From Flavobacteriaceae bacterium UBA3078 (GTDB taxonomy: Bacteria > Bacteroidota > Bacteroidia > Flavobacteriales > Flavobacteriaceae): 6,936 nt of DNA. Positions within the stretch are counted from its first letter, which is position 1; each line of letters starts with the position of its first letter. The translations under genes and the position numbers were made by a program. The stretch covers positions 1,329-8,264 of the forward strand of contig DFBO01000192.1 in assembly GCA_002366675.1 (NCBI GenBank), in the 5' to 3' direction. Shown here piece by piece: positions 1 to 5,444 of this stretch. The notes beneath the pieces were generated by a model. That model saw nothing but the letters and a program-made list of their open reading frames with translations. It did not search any database and was not told where the DNA came from.

Positions 1-405
1 ACACCTCAAAATGTGGCTCTAGCAGATGCTAAAAAGGGTGTAGCTATGTTTCAGCAGGAAAGCATTAATGTGCCTGTATTAGGCATTATAGAAAACATGG
101 CATACTTTACACCAGAAGAGTTGCCAGATAATAAATATTATATCTTCGGAAAAGAAGGCGCTAAACATTTATCTGAAGATCTAAACGTTCCTTTTTTGGG
201 AGACATTCCATTGGTGCAAAGTATTCGTGAAGCTGGAGATGTTGGTCGTCCAGCAGCCATGCAAACAGCAACTCTTTTAGAGGCTTCTTTTGAAAAACTT
301 ACTCAAAATGTGGTACAGGAAGTGGTAAAACGAAATACCAGTTTGCCACCTACAGAAGCTATTAAAATTACAACCATGGCTGGATGTTCAGCAGTTAAAA
401 AATAA
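1..405 (+). CDS. mrp: Mrp/ApbC-family Fe-S cluster carrier ATPase, 3' part (5' end outside window)
   Basis: The frame is open from base 1 (T-P-Q-N-V-A-L-A-D-A) to the TAA at 403-405, giving 134 visible residues of a protein that is usually about 370 aa in Bacteroidota. TPQNVALADAKKGVAMF is the conserved segment after the ATPase core of Mrp. ENMAYFTP and IFGKEG follow, then the GDIPL..S.REAGD.G.P signature of the family. Mrp proteins are deviant-Walker P-loop ATPases of the MinD/ParA class that bind and transfer Fe-S clusters in the cytoplasm. The Walker A region and any N-terminal MIP18-like domain lie upstream of the window. The CxxC found after 'ENM' in E. coli Mrp and Nbp35 is absent here: the segment has no cysteine until GCSA near the C-terminus. 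The next gene, a NifU-domain scaffold, begins 3 nt after the stop, which supports co-transcription and a shared role in cluster assembly. GTG at 13 is internal, not a start. Confidence 0.93.
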   Translation, partial: TPQNVALADAKKGVAMFQQESINVPVLGIIENMAYFTPEELPDNKYYIFGKEGAKHLSEDLNVPFLGDIPLVQSIREAGDVGRPAAMQTATLLEASFEKLTQNVVQEVVKRNTSLPPTEAIKITTMAGCSAVKK

Positions 406-408
406 CAG

Positions 409-651
409 ATGACTACAGAAGAATTAACAGTAAATATTGAAAAAGCTTTAGATGAAATTCGTCCGTTTTTACAAAATGATGGTGGTGATATTTCATTACA
501 CTCCATAGAAGATGATAGGCTTGTTAAAGTACAATTACAAGGTGCTTGTGTAGGATGTAGCGTCAACCAAATGACTCTAAAATCTGGCGTTGAAATGACT
601 ATTAAGAAGTATGCGCCTCAAATAGAGCAAGTTATTAATATTGAAGCCTAA
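409..651 (+). CDS. NifU C-terminal-domain Fe-S scaffold protein (NfuA-like, single domain)
   Basis: This 80-residue protein consists almost entirely of the NifU C-terminal (Nfu) domain. It has the conserved N-terminal half L-D-E-I-R-P-F-L-Q-N-D-G-G-D (residues 14-27) and the cluster-binding motif G-A-C-V-G-C-S (C47 and C50), followed by the helix with T-L-K-S-G-V-E. Proteins of this family hold a labile [4Fe-4S] cluster between two subunits through the CxxC and hand it to apo-proteins in the cytoplasm. There is no N-terminal A-type domain such as E. coli NfuA has, so this is the short form. The ATG at 409 follows the mrp stop by 3 nt, and no other start fits the domain. Coupling to mrp suggests that scaffold and carrier are made together. 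The family call is certain; the exact client proteins cannot be read from the sequence. Confidence 0.95.
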   Translation: MTTEELTVNIEKALDEIRPFLQNDGGDISLHSIEDDRLVKVQLQGACVGCSVNQMTLKSGVEMTIKKYAPQIEQVINIEA

Positions 652-670
652 ATGTGACTTTTGTCACATT
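651..670. promoter_or_regulatory. Perfect palindrome with CRP/FNR-like half-sites upstream of the reductase gene
   Basis: AATGTGAC-TTTT-GTCACATT is an exact inverted repeat with 8-bp arms. It contains TGTGA (653-657), a 6-bp spacer, and TCACA (664-668), which is the half-site arrangement of E. coli CRP operators. Its centre at 660.5 lies about 40 bp upstream of the start predicted from the TAACTTTG element at 690-697, a position typical of class II activator sites. No T-run long enough for a terminator follows it. The alternatives are a weak hairpin at the end of the mrp-nifU message, or a remnant of the GTCAC-ended repeats found elsewhere in the window. Confidence 0.5.
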
Positions 671-689
671 AATTTAATAAAGTAAATAA

Positions 690-697
690 TAACTTTG
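690..697 (+). promoter_or_regulatory. Putative Bacteroidota -7 promoter element for the ferredoxin reductase gene
   Basis: TAACTTTG matches the TAnnTTTG -7 consensus of Bacteroidota and sits 20 bp before the ATG at 718. No TTG is present at the usual -33 distance. The palindrome at 651-670 occupies that area instead, which would suit an activator-dependent promoter. The predicted leader is under 20 nt. This is a consensus match only. Confidence 0.4.
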
Positions 698-717
698 TCT
701 TTTGAAACTAACAATTC

Positions 718-1779
718 ATGATTAAAACAGATATTCTTATTATTGGAGCTGGTCCAACAGGTTTATTTACCGTTTTTGAAGCTGGACTTTTAAAATTAAA
801 ATGTCATCTTATTGATGCATTGCCACAGCCTGGCGGACAATGTTCAGAAATATATCCAAAAAAACCTATTTACGATATTCCTGCATATCCAGAAATTCTT
901 GCTGGCGATTTAACCGATAAATTATTAGAACAATGCAAGCAGTTTGAACCTGGTTTTACATTAGGAGAGCGTGCAGAAACAATAGAAAAACAAGAGGATG
1001 GAAGTTTTATTGTTACTACCAACAAAGGCACAAAACATCAAGCTCCTGTAGTTGCTATTGCTGGTGGATTAGGAAGTTTTGAACCTAGAAAACCTTTAAT
1101 TCATAACATAGCTGATTTTGAAGATAAAGGTGTTGAATACATAATTAAAGATCCAGAAATTTATAGAAATAAACGTGTGGTTATTGCAGGTGGTGGAGAT
1201 TCAGCTTTAGACTGGAGTATTTTTCTAAGTGATGTGGCGAGCGAAGTGACTTTAATACATAGAAGAAATGAATTTAGAGGACATTTAGATTCTGTAGAAA
1301 AAGTTCAAGAATTAAAGAATCAAGGAAAAATTAATTTAATAACTCCAGCTGAGGTTACTGGAATTGTTGGAGACAGTCATGTTAAAGGAGTTGTGGTTTC
1401 TCAAGCTGAACATGTTCCAACCGATTTTAAAGTTGAATGCGATCATTTTATTCCACTTTTTGGGTTATCTCCTAAATTAGGACCTATTGCGAATTGGGGA
1501 CTTGAGATTGAAAAAAATGCTATTAAAGTGAATAACGCTTTGGATTATCAAACCAATATTCCTGGAATTTTTGCTGTTGGCGATGTTAATATCTATCCAG
1601 GAAAATTGAAATTGATATTATGTGGTTTTCACGAAGCAACATTAATGTGTCAAGCTGCTTATCAAATAATTAATCCAGGTAAACGCTATGTTTTAAAATA
1701 TACAACCGTTAGTGGTGTAGATGGATTTGATGGCACTCGAAAAGAAGCTCCAAAGGCTGTTGTTAAAGCAATTCAGTAA
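718..1779 (+). CDS. Ferredoxin--NADP+ reductase, thioredoxin-reductase-like (YumC type)
   Basis: This 353-aa flavoprotein has two Rossmann folds. The FAD-binding motif G-A-G-P-T-G is at residues 10-15, followed by D-A-L-P-Q-P-G-G-Q-C (33-42). The NADPH-binding motif G-G-G-D-S-A is at 158-163, followed by H-R-R (181-183), the arginine pair that usually selects NADPH over NADH. The C-terminal FAD motif F-A-V-G-D-V is at 285-290. The redox-active CxxC of true thioredoxin reductases is absent from the central domain, and the C-terminal extension after 320 (K-R-Y-V-L-K-Y-T) fits ferredoxin reductases of the Bacillus YumC type. It would pass electrons between NADPH and ferredoxin in the cytoplasm. 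A [2Fe-2S] ferredoxin gene follows 135 bp downstream on the same strand and is the obvious partner candidate. The gene has its own putative promoter 66 bp after nifU. The family is clear; the physiological direction of electron flow is inferred. Confidence 0.92.
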   Translation: MIKTDILIIGAGPTGLFTVFEAGLLKLKCHLIDALPQPGGQCSEIYPKKPIYDIPAYPEILAGDLTDKLLEQCKQFEPGFTLGERAETIEKQEDGSFIVTTNKGTKHQAPVVAIAGGLGSFEPRKPLIHNIADFEDKGVEYIIKDPEIYRNKRVVIAGGGDSALDWSIFLSDVASEVTLIHRRNEFRGHLDSVEKVQELKNQGKINLITPAEVTGIVGDSHVKGVVVSQAEHVPTDFKVECDHFIPLFGLSPKLGPIANWGLEIEKNAIKVNNALDYQTNIPGIFAVGDVNIYPGKLKLILCGFHEATLMCQAAYQIINPGKRYVLKYTTVSGVDGFDGTRKEAPKAVVKAIQ

Positions 1780-1790
1780 ATTAATATTTG

Positions 1791-1861
1791 TCACCTCGAG
1801 CATTGGTTGAAATGAAGATATATTTTCATTAAAATCACATTGCAAAGCAATACGAGAGGTC
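1791..1861. repeat. Imperfect palindromic intergenic repeat (flavobacterial TCGAG type, degenerate copy)
   Basis: The outer arms, TCACCTCGAGCATTG at 1791-1805 and GCAATACGAGAGGTC at 1848-1862, are inverted with small gaps. The inner arms AATGAA (1811-1816) and TTCATT (1825-1830) form a second hairpin. The outer GTCACCTCGAG end resembles the arm of the better-preserved element at 5985-6055. Transcribed, it would fold into a long cruciform-like stem between the reductase and ferredoxin genes, where it could act as a terminator or an mRNA-processing signal. No run of T follows, so a simple intrinsic terminator is unlikely. Confidence 0.55.
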
Positions 1862-1914
1862 TTGATATAATGTAAAACTAAAAAATAAGATTTCCACTTT
1901 CATGGGAACTAAAG

Positions 1915-2247
1915 ATGGAACAAGACGTAAATATAAAAATCACGGATAGAGATGGTATTACTCATGAGGTTTTAGCGCCAACAGATATGGCAATGAACCT
2001 TATGGAAGTAGTTAGATCTTATGAACTTGCTCCAGAAGGAACCATTGGTATTTGTGGAGGTATGGCTATGTGCGCCTCATGTCAGTGTTATGTCAATACA
2101 GATCATCATCTTCCAGAAATGCAAGATGATGAAGAAGCCATGTTAAGCGAAGCTTTTAATGTAAAAGATAATTCTCGGTTGGGTTGCCAAATACAAATAA
2201 CTCCAGAAATGGAAGGTTTGGAGGTGGAACTTGCTCCTGAAACTTAA
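1915..2247 (+). CDS. Adrenodoxin-type [2Fe-2S] ferredoxin
   Basis: This 110-aa protein has the cysteine ligands of vertebrate/ISC-type ferredoxins. C47-G-G-M-A-M-C53 gives CX5C, C53-A-S-C56 gives CX2C, and C91 in R-L-G-C-Q-I is the fourth ligand. C58 is an additional cysteine. The acidic stretch L-P-E-M-Q-D-D-E-E (66-74) corresponds to the partner-docking helix of adrenodoxin-like ferredoxins. A [2Fe-2S] ferredoxin of this class is a one-electron cytoplasmic carrier used in Fe-S assembly, cytochrome P450 reactions and other reductive steps. The NADPH-dependent ferredoxin reductase upstream is the likely electron source, and the nearby Mrp and NifU genes suggest that cluster biogenesis is one client pathway. 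The ATG at 1915 is preceded by a purine-rich GGGAACTAAAG. The ATG at 1902 is out of frame. The gap to the reductase contains a palindromic repeat, so separate transcription is possible. Confidence 0.93.
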   Translation: MEQDVNIKITDRDGITHEVLAPTDMAMNLMEVVRSYELAPEGTIGICGGMAMCASCQCYVNTDHHLPEMQDDEEAMLSEAFNVKDNSRLGCQIQITPEMEGLEVELAPET

Positions 2248-2250
2248 ACT

Positions 2251-2332
2251 GTAATTGCGAGAACGAAGATCGTGGTAATCTGTTTGTTTTTAGTTTCTAT
2301 TTTATTAGATTCTTCGCTTTGCTCTGAATGAC
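2251..2332. repeat. Imperfect inverted repeat between convergent genes
   Basis: The left arm GTAATTGCGAGAACGAAG (2251-2268) plus AATCTG (2277-2282) is matched with gaps by the reverse complement of the right arm (about 2305-2332), which reads GTCATTCAGAG...GCGAAGAATCT. The pattern resembles the widespread 'GTCATTGCGAGGAACGAAGCAATCTG' intergenic palindrome known from many bacterial genomes; that resemblance is from memory. It fills nearly all of the 95 bp between the ferredoxin stop and the stop of the opposing phosphoesterase gene. It may end transcription from both sides, although the arms are too mismatched to be sure. Confidence 0.5.
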
Positions 2333-2342
2333 ATTGTATATA

Positions 2343-3242
2343 TTATTCCGTTTTGTAATTTATTAATTTTCTTGGGCCTTCAAGTAAGACTTTTACTATT
2401 TTTAGAGTACCATCTTCAGTTGTGGCTATTTGCCATTTAATCAATGAAATTTCACCATTTTCAATTTCTATTCCAGTAATACTTCTGGGATGTACACAGC
2501 TACCATCGTTAAAATAGGCAATGTCTCCAGGTTCTGGAAAGCGAGGTCTATGTGTATGACCAACAATTGTTAGAAGATTCTTATTTTCAATAATCCATTT
2601 TTTGGTACGACGTTCAACCCGAATTAATTCTTTGTAATTTTTTGCTGGACTTGTAGGGTCTGCAATTCCCATAACATTTAAGGGTTTCCAAAGTACACGA
2701 ACCATGAATCGACTCCATTTCCAAAATATATAGTTCCACCAATCTGCTTGGTGACCATGGGTTAAAAAAATTTTTTGATTCGTATTCCTGTGTTTTAAAA
2801 TAATGCCTTCGTAATATTGAACCCCTTTAAACAAGTCAACGTCCTTTTCTGTTACTGTCTCAAAATATGTTGATAAATGTTTTTTTACATAGTTAGGGTT
2901 TCTGTAAACCATATCATGATTTCCCCATACCATATGTAGTCTGTTGTTAACATGAAAGTCTTTCATTAACAAATACACATTTTTATGTGCTTCAAAAATA
3001 GATTTAAAGGAGAGGTTTTCCCAAAGTTCATCACCATCACCAATTTCACAATACTGAAACCCTTCAGCATAATAATGTTTTAAAGCATGGAAATAGATGT
3101 TACGGTTGTTGGCAAAATCGTCTGCAAAACTATTATCGCCTCGATGACAATCACTAAATAAGATAAACTTACTCGTGTCGTCGAAGTTGATAATCTTCGC
3201 ATTTTTGTATGCTTTATCTAATCGTTTTTTGGATGAAAACAT
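2343..3242 (-). CDS. Calcineurin-like metallophosphoesterase, substrate unknown
   Basis: With the start placed at 3242 (M-F-S-S-K-K-R-L-D-K), the protein has 299 residues. It carries the metal-binding blocks of the calcineurin-like phosphoesterase fold in order: D31-C-H33 in FSDCHRGDN, G68-D69-G70-D71, G107-N-H-D110, H162/H164 in LTHGHQAD, and G228-H-T-H231. These bind two divalent metals and hydrolyse phosphomono- or phosphodiesters. The W-rich segment at 168-186 (W-W-N-Y-I-F-W-K-W...) may be a lid or a membrane-facing surface. No signal peptide is present from this start, so it is probably cytoplasmic. The frame extends upstream to an ATG at 3329, but those 29 codons overlap an intrinsic terminator and encode low-complexity K/L/F/I residues, so that start was rejected. 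LpxH-like or protein-phosphatase functions are possible and cannot be distinguished here. Confidence 0.85.
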   Translation of the reverse strand: MFSSKKRLDKAYKNAKIINFDDTSKFILFSDCHRGDNSFADDFANNRNIYFHALKHYYAEGFQYCEIGDGDELWENLSFKSIFEAHKNVYLLMKDFHVNNRLHMVWGNHDMVYRNPNYVKKHLSTYFETVTEKDVDLFKGVQYYEGIILKHRNTNQKIFLTHGHQADWWNYIFWKWSRFMVRVLWKPLNVMGIADPTSPAKNYKELIRVERRTKKWIIENKNLLTIVGHTHRPRFPEPGDIAYFNDGSCVHPRSITGIEIENGEISLIKWQIATTEDGTLKIVKVLLEGPRKLINYKTE

Positions 3243-3267
3243 AAAGTAAATGTAAACAAATTTCAAT

Positions 3268-3300
3268 AAAAAATGCTTCCCAAAATTGAGAAGCACTTTT
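3268..3300 (-). terminator. Intrinsic terminator after the glutaryl-CoA dehydrogenase-like gene
   Basis: Read on the - strand, GTGCTTCTC pairs with GGGAAGCAT around an AATTTT loop (arms 3288-3296 and 3273-3281), followed directly by a run of six T. Two positions pair as G-U in the - strand RNA but would be A-C mismatches in a + strand RNA, so the structure is built for - strand transcripts. It lies 65-95 nt after the dehydrogenase stop and upstream of the phosphoesterase, separating the two genes. Confidence 0.75.
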
Positions 3301-3360
3301 ATATTTTTTAATTTCACAAGGAGTTCCATCCGAGTGAAATAATTAAATAAGCCTTAGGCT

Positions 3361-4539
3361 TTATTTGAAGGCGTTTAAGCCTGTTACATCCATTCCAGTA
3401 ATTAATAAGTGAATATCGTGAGTACCTTCGTAAGTAATAACGCTTTCTAAATTCATAGAATGACGCATAATGCTATATTCACCAGTAATTCCCATACCAC
3501 CTAACATTTGTCTTGCTTCTCTAGCGATATTAATTGCCATATCCACATTATTTCGTTTTGCCATAGATATTTGTGCCGAAGTTGCTTTGCCATCATTACG
3601 TAATACGCCAAGTCTCCAAGTTAATAATTGAGCTTTGGTAATTTCGGTAATCATTTCAGCAAGTTTCTTTTGTTGTAATTGAAATTGTCCAATAGGTTTC
3701 CCAAATTGGATACGTTCTTTACTGTAGCGTAAAGCTGTATCATAACAATCCATTGCTGCTCCAATAGCTCCCCAAGCAATACCATATCTAGCAGAATCTA
3801 AGCATCCAAGTGGTGCGCCAAGCCCAGATTTGTTTGGTAATAAATTTTCTTTAGGGATTTTTACATTATCAAAAATAAGCTCTCCAGTTGCTGAAGCCCT
3901 TAAAGACCATTTGCTATGTGTTTCAGGAGTTGTAAAACCTTCCATGCCACGTTCCACTATTAAACCATGAATACGTCCTTCTTCATTTTTAGCCCAAACG
4001 ACTGCTACTTGAGCAAAAGGTGCATTAGAAATCCACATTTTAGCACCATTTAATAAATAATGGTCTCCCATATCTTTAAAGTTGGTTACCATGCCACCAG
4101 GATTAGATCCATGATCAGGCTCTGTTAAACCAAAACAACCCATCCATTCTCCAGAAGCTAATTTTGGTAAGTATTTGTTGCGTTGCTCTTCATTTCCATA
4201 TTTCCATATTGGATACATGACTAAAGAAGATTGTACTGAAGCTGTACTTCTTACACCAGAATCTCCACGTTCTATTTCTTGCATGATTAAACCATAAGAA
4301 ATTTGGTCTAATCCAGCTCCACCATATTCATGAGGAATGTAAGGTCCAAAAGCACCAATTTCAGCTAAACCACTGATAATTTGCGTTGGAAATTCTGCCT
4401 TTTGAGCATATTCTTCTATAATTGGAGATACGTCACGTTTTACCCATTCTCTAGCAGCATCACGCACCAATTTATGTTCTTCAGTTAATAATTCATCTAG
4501 ATTATAATAATCAGGAGCTTCAAATAAATCTGGTTTCAT
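3361..4539 (-). CDS. gcdH: Acyl-CoA dehydrogenase, glutaryl-CoA dehydrogenase-like
   Basis: This 392-aa flavoenzyme aligns from end to end with what I recall of human glutaryl-CoA dehydrogenase. Shared blocks include S-V-Q-S-S-L-V-M (101-108), C-F-G-L-T-E-P (135-141), L-R-A-S-A-T-G (213-219), A-R-Y-G-I-A-W-G (250-257) and T-Y-E-G-T-H-D-I-H (369-377). The catalytic base is E371, in Y-E-G-T-H-D. Residues E90, R97 and S101 in E-R-G-D-S-G-V-R-S-T-A-S correspond to human E87, R94 and S98, which contact the glutaryl carboxylate, so a dicarboxyl-CoA substrate is favoured over simple fatty acyl-CoA. The reaction would be FAD-dependent oxidation and decarboxylation of glutaryl-CoA to crotonyl-CoA in lysine or tryptophan breakdown, with electrons going to ETF. 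No other gene of that pathway is nearby. The ATG at 4539 sits in a duplicated leader, and a terminator lies downstream. Confidence 0.87.
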   Translation of the reverse strand: MKPDLFEAPDYYNLDELLTEEHKLVRDAAREWVKRDVSPIIEEYAQKAEFPTQIISGLAEIGAFGPYIPHEYGGAGLDQISYGLIMQEIERGDSGVRSTASVQSSLVMYPIWKYGNEEQRNKYLPKLASGEWMGCFGLTEPDHGSNPGGMVTNFKDMGDHYLLNGAKMWISNAPFAQVAVVWAKNEEGRIHGLIVERGMEGFTTPETHSKWSLRASATGELIFDNVKIPKENLLPNKSGLGAPLGCLDSARYGIAWGAIGAAMDCYDTALRYSKERIQFGKPIGQFQLQQKKLAEMITEITKAQLLTWRLGVLRNDGKATSAQISMAKRNNVDMAINIAREARQMLGGMGITGEYSIMRHSMNLESVITYEGTHDIHLLITGMDVTGLNAFK

Positions 4540-4590
4540 CTGGTTGTTTTTATTTTAAATAATTGTCAGATGTTGTTCGCATAAATGCTC
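4537..4590 (-). repeat. Leader repeat, copy 1 (contains the dehydrogenase start codon)
   Basis: On the - strand it begins GAGCATTTATGCGAA (4590-4576), continues ACATCTGAC, an A-rich stretch, AAAATAAAAACAACCAG, and ends in the ATG of the dehydrogenase. It is paired with copy 2 at 4595-4646 with a 58-bp period. The two differ mainly by small indels in the A-rich middle. CATCTG (4572-4567) and CAGATG (4542-4537) are inverted within the copy and could pair, covering the start codon. AACCAGAT also recurs at 4535-4528 inside codons 2-5. Confidence 0.8.
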
Positions 4591-4597
4591 TAATCAT
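4550..4597 (-). CDS. Possible 15-codon upstream ORF (leader peptide) before the dehydrogenase
   Basis: The frame ATG (4597-4595) to TAA (4552-4550) encodes MIRAFMRTTSDNYLK and ends 10 nt before the dehydrogenase ATG. Its start context, AAAAACGACCAGATG, is nearly the same as that of the gene itself, AAAAACAACCAGATG, because both lie at the end of a repeat copy. Ribosomes translating it would pass through the CATCTG that can pair with the gene's CAGATG. It does not resemble an attenuator rich in one amino acid. Whether it is translated is unknown, and chance openness over 15 codons is easily possible. Confidence 0.3.
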   Translation of the reverse strand: MIRAFMRTTSDNYLK

Positions 4598-4646
4598 CTG
4601 GTCGTTTTTATTATTTTAGAGGTCAGATGTAATTCGCTAAAAGCTC
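4595..4646 (-). repeat. Leader repeat, copy 2
   Basis: On the - strand: GAGCTTTTAGCGAA (4646-4633), ACATCTGACC, an A-rich middle, then AAAACGACCAGATG ending at 4595. It keeps the same ends and the same CATCTG (4629-4624) / CAGATG (4600-4595) inverted pair as copy 1. Its terminal ATG is in the position equivalent to the dehydrogenase start and opens a 15-codon frame. Confidence 0.8.
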
Positions 4647-4709
4647 ATTTCATTTATTCCTCTGTAAACTTTTTATATTAATTGAATATTAAGAAAATTA
4701 TTGTTAAAG

Positions 4710-4717
4710 CAAATGTA
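4710..4717 (-). promoter_or_regulatory. Possible -7 element for the dehydrogenase leader
   Basis: TACATTTG on the - strand fits TAnnTTTG and lies just after the methyltransferase stop, which would give a leader of roughly 160 nt covering both repeat copies. No TTG was found at the expected -33 distance. The element is also one arm of a 7-bp inverted repeat, AAATGTA (4711-4717) / TACATTT (4727-4733). The support is weak, and read-through from the rimM side is equally possible. Confidence 0.25.
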
Positions 4718-4725
4718 ACAAAATG

Positions 4726-5442
4726 CTACATTTTAAGATAGAAATCTTTAGTCAAATTTATATAATCTGCTGTGTATTGATGTCTTGAAGTTTCAATAAT
4801 AAGTTCGTTTCTTTCAATTTCACTTTTACTGAATGAAAATTCGATAAGACTTCGTTTTAATTCTGAAGTTAATGAACCTTTTACTTGTAAGATTCTATTT
4901 GGAAATAATTTGAATTTTGAAGCTAGTCCAATGAAATGTTGTTCCTCTTTAAAAGGAATAATTACTGAGAAAACACCATTTTCAGATAATAATTTGGATG
5001 TGCTTTCAATTAAATGATTAAAAGGTAAGGCGTTAGTAAAACGTGCCATATCTCGTTGATTGTTTTCTGTTTTGTAATCTTCAGAATAGAAAGGAGGATT
5101 AGATATAATTAGGTTGTATGTATCTTCAATCTCATCTGTAAATTCTTCCAAAGACGCATGATAACAAAAAAGTCTATCGCTCCAAGAAGAGTTTTCAAAA
5201 TTATCCACACATTGTTCGTAGGCGTTTTCATCAAGCTCAATAGCGTCAATTAATTCAGCGTGACTTCTTTGTGCTAACATTAAACTTAAAACTCCAGTTC
5301 CTGCTCCAATATCTAATATTGAAAAAGGCTTTTCTTTAAGTGAAGTCCATGCTCCAAGTAAGACACTATCTGTTCCAATTTTCATGGCACAATGGTCTTG
5401 GTTTATTGTAAATTGTTTGAATTTGAAAGGTTTTGTGGACAC
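4726..5442 (-). CDS. trmN6: tRNA1(Val) (adenine(37)-N6)-methyltransferase, TrmN6/YfiC family
   Basis: This 238-aa class I SAM-dependent methyltransferase has the YfiC-type N-terminus K-P-F-K-F-K-Q-F with C-A-M-K-I-G-T-D-S-V-L-L-G-A-W (18-32). SAM motif I, L-D-I-G-A-G-T-G, is at 43-50, the acidic I-E-L-D-E at 68-72, and the N6-adenine motif N-P-P-F at 115-118. E. coli TrmN6 makes m6A at position 37 of tRNA1(Val), next to the anticodon, and this protein should have the same role. The start is GTG at 5442-5440, 2 nt after the rimM stop. No ATG lies close enough to preserve the conserved N-terminus, because the first internal Met (residue 20) is inside it. The tight spacing implies co-transcription, and probably translational coupling, with rimM, tying tRNA modification to ribosome maturation. 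The family assignment is strong; the tRNA target is inferred from homologues. Confidence 0.88.
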   Translation of the reverse strand: MSTKPFKFKQFTINQDHCAMKIGTDSVLLGAWTSLKEKPFSILDIGAGTGVLSLMLAQRSHAELIDAIELDENAYEQCVDNFENSSWSDRLFCYHASLEEFTDEIEDTYNLIISNPPFYSEDYKTENNQRDMARFTNALPFNHLIESTSKLLSENGVFSVIIPFKEEQHFIGLASKFKLFPNRILQVKGSLTSELKRSLIEFSFSKSEIERNELIIETSRHQYTADYINLTKDFYLKM

Positions 5443-5444
5443 AA

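Noticed and set aside
303..566. An 87-codon open frame on the - strand across the mrp-nifU junction
   Set aside because: It is antisense to two strongly conserved proteins, has no recognisable domain and no promoter, and would overlap both genes.
1862..1893. TTG-N21-TAAGATTT as a promoter for the ferredoxin gene
   Set aside because: The -7 part lacks the TTTG required by the consensus, so the match is no better than expected in AT-rich DNA.
3345..3368. AGCCTTAGGCT palindrome at the dehydrogenase stop as a terminator
   Set aside because: The usable stem is only 4-5 bp with a 1-3 nt loop. The stronger structure at 3268-3300 is the better terminator.
4537..4646. The leader repeats as a CRISPR array or transposon end
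   Set aside because: There are only two copies with no spacer-like unique sequence between them (4 nt), no cas or transposase gene, and no target-site duplication.
4711..4733. Inverted repeat AAATGTA/TACATTT as a terminator of trmN6
   Set aside because: The stem has one G-C pair, a 9-nt loop and no T-run on the - strand. It is too weak to call.
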